Shown here piece after piece: positions 56,349-64,000 of a DNA stretch of 64,000 bases (positions are counted from its first letter, which is position 1; each line of letters opens with the position of its first letter). The stretch comes from Trifolium pratense (taxonomy: Eukaryota; Streptophyta; Magnoliopsida; Fabales; Fabaceae), in the NCBI RefSeq assembly GCF_020283565.1, contig NC_060059.1:937501-1001500 (forward strand), read 5' to 3'. The notes under the pieces are model-generated. The model searched no databases. It saw only the letters and a program-made list of their open reading frames with translations, and was not told the DNA's origin. A program made the position numbers and the translations under genes.

Positions 56349-58643
56349 TTCATTTTATAATACTTATTGTTACAATTTATACGAATAATTTTTCAACATT
56401 ATATTATAAAATACCACATAACACCTGTGCATCGCACGGGTGTGGGACTAGTTTATTATTAAGAATGTAAACTCATATCTTTGACCTAAATGTGTTTCTA
56501 TTGTTTAGGACTTTAGGTTACTTATTGTAGATTTTGATTGTATTTTTGTTCAAATTATTCTCATATTTTGGTTCACATGGTTCATTTTTACTATTTGTTA
56601 TTTTGAAGCTTAGGGGTGAAATTCTGGTCACTAGACCATTTGATTTTGACGAGTGGTTCTTAGGTTTTGGTTTGGCTTTATTTAATTTGTTTAGAATATT
56701 TTTGTGATTCCATTTACAACATCAACATTATCTTCATTATCTTGTTCAATCGTAGCAATTATTACTTAATGTAGTGTACATACATAACATAACATTTTGG
56801 GTATTTTGTGCTTTGTTTTTATATGGATTATGTATTGATGTTATGTAGCTATCGTTTTGTCTTTCATCTTCTATGTTTTAATCGCGTCTCTGGTGTTCTT
56901 TCTTCCCATGATCGGGCATTTTTGTTTTTTCTCAATTTTTTGTTTGAGGTAATTACCATCTCATTTTTATGCTAATAAGTGACAGTCATTAAATACATGA
57001 GCAGTAAGATTACTTAAGTGAAGTTTTTTGATTCATAATTTACAAGTTGTGGTCAACATGATTAGGAATTTTCTATACAACTCATTGAATTGATTGAAAA
57101 TTGAAGTCTATAGACTCTATAAAAGCTTATTGCTAAAACGTGAGAGTGTGTGTGCTTAGGATATTTTGTCCAAGTCCTTGAAGAAAATCACCACATCGTT
57201 CTACCTAAAATGATAAATATGGGAATAAATGTTAGAATGAGATATACTCAATTCATCACTATGCTGATTTCTCAATAGAAATTATTTCATAAACGAGCTG
57301 TTTGGTATTCATATTCAGGGATGTATATGCTTTTGTGACTTTTAAGTAGTTTGCATAACAAACTAAAAGGAATTTACTATAACATGTCATTCATAGAAAC
57401 TGACTTTTAGATAAACCATCCCTTTACAATGAATTTGCACATTTATTTTTAATTTGATTATATATGTGTCATAATGTAGAGAAGCTCATGTCTGTCATTG
57501 CCATAGTATGTGGCTTACAAACTTATTCCATATGTTTTTTATTGTAAAATTTTACTGTCGGACTGATTTGCTCGTGCTTCAATTTTGCTAATTTTAGGAC
57601 CTCTAGCTAAATCTAAAGATAGAGAGAAATTCGAATCTGTTTTCAAGGTCTCAAGAAAGACATTCAACTATATATGTTCTCTTGTGGAAAAAGACATGCT
57701 GGCCAAATCCTCAGGTTGTGTTGATTTAAATGGCAAACGCTTATCTTCGAATGACCAAGTGGCCATTGCTTTTATTAGGCTTAGCTCTGGTGAGTCATTG
57801 ACAACCATTGGCGATTCATTCCAGTTGAACCAGGCAACTGTTTCCCAGATAACATGGAAGTTTGTGGAAGCAATGGAAGAGAGAGGTCTGCGCCATCTTA
57901 CTTGGCCTTCAACTGAAATGGAAATGCAAGAGATAAAGTCCAAGTTCGAGAACATTCGGGGCCTTACTAACTGTTGTGGTGCAGTTGACAGTACACACAT
58001 AATGATGACTTTGCCTAGTGTAGACCCTGAGAGTAGTGTATGGCTTGACCGTGAGAAGAATTGCAGCATGGTTTTGCAAGCCATTGTGGATCCGGATTTG
58101 AGATTCCGTGACATAGTTACCGGATGGCCTGGAAGTGTGAGTGATGACCATGTTCTTCGAAGCTCCACATTTTTCAAACTTACTGAAGAAGGGAAGAGGT
58201 TAAACGGAGGTAATAAAATACTTCCGGATGAAACAGTGTTGAGGGAATATATAGTTGGGGATACAGGGTTCCCCCTTTTGCCATGGCTTCTTACTCCTTA
58301 TGAAGGCGAAGGCCTATCTAATGTTCAGGTTGAGTTTAACAAAAGGATTGCTGCAACACAAATGGTGGCGAAGAGAGCATTGGCAAGGCTGAAGGAGATG
58401 TGGAAGATAATTGGAGGAGTGATGTGGAAGCCTGATAAACGCAAGTTACCAAGAATTGTTCTTGTTTGCTGCATATTACATAATATAGTTATTCATCTAG
58501 AGGATGAAGTGCAGGATGATATGCCATTGAGCCGCCATCATGATTCAGGATATCAAGATCAAACTTGTGAATTCGCAGACGATACTGCCTGCACTATGAG
58601 AGAGAAGCTGTCTCTCTACTTATCAGGAAAACTGTCAACTTGA
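55325..58643 (+). CDS. PIF/Harbinger-derived nuclease-like protein (ALP1/HARBI1-like), probably domesticated
   Basis: Exon 1 (55325-55463) encodes MGSIRGVKKRKKKD, an Ala run and a DWWYHFSNRI segment. A 2134-base intron follows, then exon 2 (57598-58643); the product is 394 aa. The phase-1 join gives G-PLAKSKD, continuing into FESVFKVSRKTFNYICSLVE. The DDE_Tnp_4 nuclease fold is visible: GAVDSTH (D177) and GDTGFPLLPW (D268). Where active enzymes have VER in the third motif, this has VAKRALARLKEMW, so the catalytic Glu appears replaced by K305. Plant relatives such as ALP1 work as chromatin factors associated with Polycomb complexes. Loss of the triad residue, the single-copy context and the lack of terminal repeats argue for a domesticated gene. 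A similar gene sits next to PHIP1 in Arabidopsis, from memory. Confidence 0.9.
55551..56451 (+). mobile_element. Probable non-autonomous Helitron in the HARBI1-like intron
   Basis: The 3' end has a 9-bp hairpin (CACCTGTGC-ATC-GCACGGGTG, one mismatch) followed by TGGGACTAG and a host T, which fits the CTRR rule. The candidate 5' end TCTATATATATAATTCCC follows a host A. The interior contains short tandem duplications (about 55640-55735; 67-bp period at 55786-55910) and a (TTA)n run. There is no Rep/helicase. The 5' boundary is less certain than the 3' one. Confidence 0.6.
56306..56347 (+). repeat. (TTA)n microsatellite
   Basis: About 13 TTA units within the HARBI1-like intron, inside the proposed Helitron. 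Confidence 0.95.
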
Positions 58644-60024
58644 AAGATCATTCATTCTATTTGTTACAATCCAATTGGAGCTATGTTGAAATGGATTTTT
58701 ACTCCCAATATTCATGTTGGTTACAACTAACTTTGACAAAAATAAATATAGATAATTTTGGTTGAGTTCAATGCATGTAGCTAGTGGTTATGTTAGTTTG
58801 GAGGATTTGAATCTTGAATTTTCTTCTTAAAACTTTTCCAGTATCCCTAGTTCATCAACCGAGCTACCTACGTGGAACGCTATTGCTGCATTTGGTTTGG
58901 GTCAGTGTTAGCTCACGAAGCAGGACACAAATTCATTTCTTTGCTAGTGCTAGCTTTTTATGCCTTTTGACTACTCTATCATTTTTTTCCTGTCTTAGAG
59001 AGCTGAACAAAACACTAGTTTGAGTAGAGAAAACTAGGGGCATGCTTAATTAAAAACAATAACTTGTAATTTATATACTCAAATGATACTTGAAATAGGA
59101 TAAGAGAAAGATATTATTAACTAGGAAGGTAAGCTTATTCACTAAACATCTCTATTTGTTTCAAACAAATTTATAAACAAGTCAAATAAAATATAAGCTA
59201 GCTAAAAAGTCTTGCCATACAATGTCAATATATACAACATGCATATATGAAGTGGGAAAAAATGATATAGCAAAAGAAGTTCATATGATTTATCTATAAA
59301 AAAGTTACTATTAAGCTCATATTAGTTTAGACTATCTTGAGTATCCATTGCTCCTTGAAGACCTCTTAAACATGTCATTAGTATATAAATTTCATGTATT
59401 TTTTGTACTAGAAAGTTCATGCATTCTATGGAATGAAAAAAATTCAGTTTTTCGCACTCAACTTTTTTATTTAAAAATCGCACTGCCTTGATTTGAAAAT
59501 TACAATTGATTGAAACGTACTTTGAGATTTATTCATACATGCCACAAATTAAACTCAGTTATTACATTTCTTGTTATGTGTAAGTATTATTGATTTTGAA
59601 TAAGATCGGAAAGTACCTTCCAAAAATACCGAGCTAAAGATATCTTTCAAATGATTTGGAATAATCTTTCGATTCAAATGTAAAGGACAATTTAAGAATT
59701 TTGGAAGTTTTGTGAGCATATAGAGAGGAGGGCTAAATTGTCAAAAAAAAGGGAGGGGAGGGCTAAAGAGTAATTTTGAGTTTGTTTTTTTTTATGAGTG
59801 AGAGTATACTAATGGGCTTATAGGAAAGCCCAGTCCAATTAGAAAGAAGATGCTTGTGACTTGTTGTGATGAACGACGGTGCATTCTTCTTTTCCATTCC
59901 CATTCCCAGAGAGAAGCAGAGAGAGAGAGCACTACCATCTTCATCATCATCATCATCATCATCATCATCTTGTTGTTATTGTTGGAGTGATCAATAATTA
60001 ATCAAATAATAAGAATAAGAGAAA
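58644..60024. other. Intergenic region downstream of the HARBI1-like gene
   Basis: No gene is seen. The last 200 bases are the promoter and leader of the small gene at 60025, with a TCA repeat at 59941-59969. Confidence 0.5.
59813..59832 (+). promoter_or_regulatory. Palindromic site II pair upstream of the 53-aa gene
   Basis: TGGGCT and AGCCCA face each other about 200 bases before the ATG. Paired TGGGCY elements are common before nuclear genes for mitochondrial and ribosomal proteins. Confidence 0.45.
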
Positions 60025-60259
60025 ATGGAATTGAAAAAAGTGATGAAAGATAAGAAATTCTGGTTTGCATCTTTCCTTATCACCTGGGCTGCTGCTTTAC
60101 AGGTAACAACCTAACCTAACCTATTCTCTTCTTTATCGATTCTGTTACTGATGAATTTGTTGATACTATTTGCAGGGACACATGATGTGGTTACAGCGCC
60201 AAGATTCATTCAAGCAAAAATTCCCTAACCTTGATGAAGATCATCCTCAATCCTCATGA
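60025..60259 (+). CDS. Small single-span membrane protein, 53 aa, unknown function
   Basis: Exons 60025-60102 and 60176-60259 (GTAACA donor, TGCAG acceptor, phase 0) encode 53 aa. It begins MELKKVMKDKKFW, then has a hydrophobic span FASFLITWAAALQG (about 14-27). A basic/polar part with HMMWLQRQDSFKQKFP follows, then an acidic tail. Evidence that it is real: in-frame splicing across a consensus intron, a clean start with A-rich context, a leader with CT/AGAG repeats typical of plant 5' UTRs, and a site II pair upstream. The lysine-rich N-terminus and single span recall small mitochondrial inner-membrane subunits, but this is only a guess. I do not recognise the family with certainty. Confidence 0.7.
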
Positions 60260-60460
60260 TTTGATGTATGTATTGTATTCTATGCTTTCATTTCTGATTA
60301 TTACATCTGTAAATTCACTACTTCATTCCGTTATTATTCACATTTTCTTTCCGACTTTTCCTCAATTTTAGCTCAATTATTAGCTTCTGTTTTGCCACAT
60401 TTGTTGTTGTACAACTAATTACATAACATATTTCAATTTCATTGTGTTTGTTAATTAGTA

Positions 60461-60790
60461 TAACTCACAAACCCTAATTACCAAAATGCTATCGCCATCA
60501 AGCTACGCTACACTCTCTAGCACCGACATTTCTAATTGAAAGCGTTTGTGGCCACCAACTAACACAAACACATGTGATTACATTCAATTTATTTATATTT
60601 TTCTTTAAATTATTACTGGTGTCAATGTCATGTAATTGTGTCATGTAATTACTATTATTATAACTCATAAACCCTAATTACCAAAAATGCTATCGCCATT
60701 CTGTGTGCCACACTTCTGATTGAAGGTGTGTTCGGTGATCAACGCGACAATGACACATGTAAATTACGTTCAATTTATTCATATTTTCTT
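60461..60790 (+). repeat. Tandem duplication, 200-bp period
   Basis: TAACTCACAAACCCTAATTA at 60461 recurs as TAACTCATAAACCCTAATTA at 60661, each followed by AATGCTATCGCCAT, CACATGTnA and TTCAATTTATT. The copies are diverged. No coding region is seen. Confidence 0.75.
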
Positions 60791-60799
60791 AAATTATTA

Positions 60800-63700
60800 T
60801 TAGTGTTTGTGTCAGTAGCTGTGCCATTGCTTCATAGACAAATACTATATGATACACTCCCTAGTTTAATACTTAGAAACACAACACAACACAACACTTG
60901 TTTAATACTTCACTTCTCATATTTTACTCCCTAAAGCGACTGCTGCTTTCGAAATTTAACACATTTGTTCAAGCTAATTCAACAAAAAAATTATCTTTTC
61001 TACTTGTTGCATCCCATTAGGAAGCCACATATCTATAGCTCACTGAGACTCAGACATTCCCCAAATGAAAAGAATCAAGAAACAGATTTTTATCTCCTTT
61101 TCTCTTGTTAGAAACTCTCTGTTGGAAATTTCTGGGTAAACCATTCTCAGAATATGTTCTTAGTTCTTACCCTTAGGATGGAAGTTTTATGATTTTCCAT
61201 CTCTGACTGAAATGGATATATCAGTTCTTGCTACAACTTATCTACGCCTTTTGTGTAACTGATAGGGCCTAGGAATACCAGAACACAGTTCCTTTGTTTA
61301 TAAAATTCGATTTCCTCTGTTTGATTTCCAGAAATTCAGATTTACACCTAAGATAGCCTATCAATTAGTAGTTAAAATCCATGACATATTAAGTCTACTA
61401 CATTATTTCAACAAATAAGATATAGATAAGAATTATGTTAAAGAAATTGGCGGTTACAATAAGATAATAGAAAACAGGTATAACTTCCCCTGTATTTCCG
61501 GTCAAAAACATAGTCTATTCTATTTTTTGTAGAAAGTTCAGCTCAAGTTAATAATATACTATACTCCAAGACAACAATTGCTAGGAATATCGAGTGTGTT
61601 TAGATTTGCTCATGGATGACGTACATATATATACATCAAAACACATCCATATTCATACTATTATGTAGTGTTTACCAAGAGACCAGTTCAAAATAGGTGA
61701 CATGATTGTTAACACAGGTAAATGGTATCATTTCTGCTATTAATATTTGTAGCTAATATAGTTTGTGTATAATAATATTATAATTGCTTAAATATCGTCA
61801 TAGTTTGTTCCTTCCTAGTTGTGAAAGATACAGGATACCCCTTTTTCAGTTGCGGCGGGTATATATATTTCTTTTTTTTTTTTTTGTTAAGTAACCTACC
61901 GACTAAAATTTTACTTTTAAGATGAATAAGTGGGACGAACTCTGGTCCCTACATATTACATGCAATATTCCTACCAACCGAGATAAGCTCACAGACACTT
62001 TGCAACATATATATAACATCACCCTATGGCCTATTTATCCTGTTTTGCTTAGAGTGCATGAATTTAGAAAAGAATTTGAGTTCATTGGGAAATTTTTGAA
62101 GTAACATTTACTAAAATATTGTTAATGCCTCAAATATAGATAAAACATAGAAAAGTTGTCACCCAACATGTGTGACTTTCCCTTAGCCTAGTATAGTATG
62201 GAACGTGGATAAGCCTGATTCCTAAAGAAGCTACTTACAGGGTAAGCATAAAAAATCAATTTACAAGTCCTATTAGCCAAAGCCAGTCATATTCAATTTG
62301 GAGACTCATGCTACCAAATCATAAAAACTGATTAAGTGGTTTGTGTATATGTGTGAATCATGTGAGGGAGGTTACTGTCTTCTAAGTAGTTTAGTTTTGA
62401 CCAAGAACCAAGTTGCAGTTTTTAGACCAAGCTAATAACTATTTTGGTCATACATTACTTTTTCTTGAAACTGTTTATTTATTTACTACCTCAAAAACAT
62501 TTTTCAGTGACGTGCACACAATCGTCATCCCTTTTAGAGAGCAGTACTATTCAAGTTGTTTTACTTTTATTAAGCTTGTTTCTTGTTTGTCAAGATATCT
62601 AATTATCAATGTCGTGCCAAAAGAACAATGTCTCTAGAACAACACGGAGAGGAATTTTCTTCTTAAAATGTTGTAAATTTTGGTAAAAGACCATGTGCTA
62701 TTCAATATTAATTAAATTAAATAATTAATCACTTGTATGCAAGTTTTTGGGATTGAAAGTTGGATAACACATAAGTTGGATTATGATGGATCCATCATCA
62801 TCTATTCAGCAAAAACTATAATCTAATTCATCCATTAACAAATTTTAATGAATGGATATCTATCTATCTAATTCATCCATTGAATTATTATGTTAAAAAT
62901 AATCAATGTCAAACACTTTTAATTATTTAATTGGTTACAAAGTTTTTACACTACTCGTGTATATATATTATTACATTTTTATACATTTTTACAAAATTAA
63001 TTAAAATAAAGATTATAGTGGTGGTCGCCAAAGGTCCGCCATGGACGTCCATATCGATCGCTCAAGCTCTTCTATGAGCCACTACACCGACCTTTGGACT
63101 TTCGATGAGGACCACCGGCCATCATGGAGCCTATCTCGCCTACACATTTTCCTAAACCCAAAAAAAAAAATCCGTCATAGTGAATATCATGTGGCAATGG
63201 AAGTTCCGAAGGATGTAAAGGAAGAGCGACCACACAGGTCTTTAATTACTTCACTCTTTCTTTTGTTTGAAAGTTTTTTTTTTGGTCAAATAGTTTAGTA
63301 ACTACTACATATATAATGCAATATTCCTGTTAACTGAGTTGAGACCGAAGTTTCTTCCCATTTAATCACCATTCACCAAGCAAACTTTTATTTTGGATAA
63401 CTACTAAACAAGCATTATATTTCTAAAAGAAGCCAAAATACAACTTTTTTGGTATGAGAAAATACAAAATTTCTTTTTTAAGTTGCGATATCTCTCTTAA
63501 TTAGAGGACTAAAATAGTGGTGTAGATGCAAAGTCTCTAATGTGACACGACTTAGCAAAATAAGGGAAATTTCTTCTGAAAAGCTTAGACAATTATAGGT
63601 GGCCAACGATAATGATGATGACAGTCAAGTATATATGTATATGTGAGACTTTGTAATATCATATTCCTATATCCCCATTGAATATAATCACTTTTCCACG

Positions 63701-64000
63701 TTTAAGATTAAAAAAAAATACATTTTTCTAGTTCTAGATATATAATAACGTGGTACAGCCACCAACAAGCTGATGTCTAACTTACCTTTTTTTTTTTTTT
63801 TGACCGAAGCTGATGTCTAACTTATCTATTAAATCTAAATTGTCACAATCTCATGTGGGGTACTTGTCTACTTAAATTCTAACTCTGTGGACAATCTCTA
63901 TTACGTAGTCTCAAAATTTGTCATTAGCAATAATAGCACTTGCGTGGATTTAATTAAAGTCTAAATAAATCTAATTAACCGGTGGTTAATTAGTTCATGC
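60800..64000. other. Gene-free right end
   Basis: AT-rich sequence with poly-T and poly-A runs and a short duplication of AAGCTGATGTCTAACTTA at about 63768 and 63810. A 258-base open frame at 63041 has no recognisable domain. No gene is supported. Confidence 0.5.

Noticed and set aside
57668..58177. 169-codon minus-strand open frame opposite the HARBI1-like exon
   Set aside because: Shadow of a strongly supported coding exon, with no domain of its own.
63041..63298. Open frame of 85 codons (MDVHIDRSSS...)
   Set aside because: No recognisable domain, splice partner or promoter; composition does not distinguish it from chance.

Overview
This window is plant nuclear DNA, most likely from a legume close to Medicago. 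The genes have GT-AG introns, the intergenic DNA is AT-rich and full of nested small transposons, and a tandem array of DUF674 genes dominates the left third. The species is inferred from family content and was not measured.

Left third (1-22.4 kb). This is an expanding array of DUF674 genes, each with one phase-0 intron before a short, near-invariant last exon of about 24 codons. I count six genes that look intact (starts at 2003, 4336, 13341, 15281, 21482 on +; 19526 on -), one broken by a 2-bp insertion (11056-11962), and relics at 17743, 19898-20225 and, far outside the array, 53041. Several members carry a Cys-x3-Cys ... Cys-x2-Cys zinc-ribbon-like cluster; others carry acidic tracts. One member has two candidate last exons. 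Inserted into the array are an intact young Ty1/copia element (identical 218-bp LTRs, 5-bp target duplication, 1359-codon polyprotein, unusual TAAAG...CTTTA termini), a foldback element with a Harbinger-type MITE nested in it, two adjacent SINEs with target duplications, and a Stowaway MITE nested in another repeat.

Middle (22.4-27 kb). Transposon relics with no gene seen: LINE zinc-finger and RNase H pieces, a possible SINE and inverted repeats.

Right half (27-60.3 kb). Ordinary single-copy genes: an ABCB20/ABCB6-type full-size ABC transporter (11 exons, 1398 aa), a convergent eight-exon PsbP-like PPL1 gene on the minus strand, a TIP1-type aquaporin, an F-box protein, a PHIP1-type RNA-binding protein, a SOSEKI (DUF966) polarity protein, a domesticated PIF/Harbinger-type nuclease gene whose first exon lies 2.1 kb upstream of the main one, and a 53-aa single-span membrane protein. 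From memory, ABCB20, PPL1, PHIP1 and a PIF-like gene are consecutive on Arabidopsis chromosome 3, so this looks like an old conserved block interrupted here by TIP, F-box and SOSEKI genes. Introns hold a probable hAT MITE and a probable Helitron. A MULE-like foldback element with a 9-bp target duplication lies between the TIP and F-box genes.

The last 3.7 kb (60.3-64 kb) has no gene I can support. Exon junctions were placed by eye from splice consensus, reading frame and family similarity; no alignment or expression data were available.
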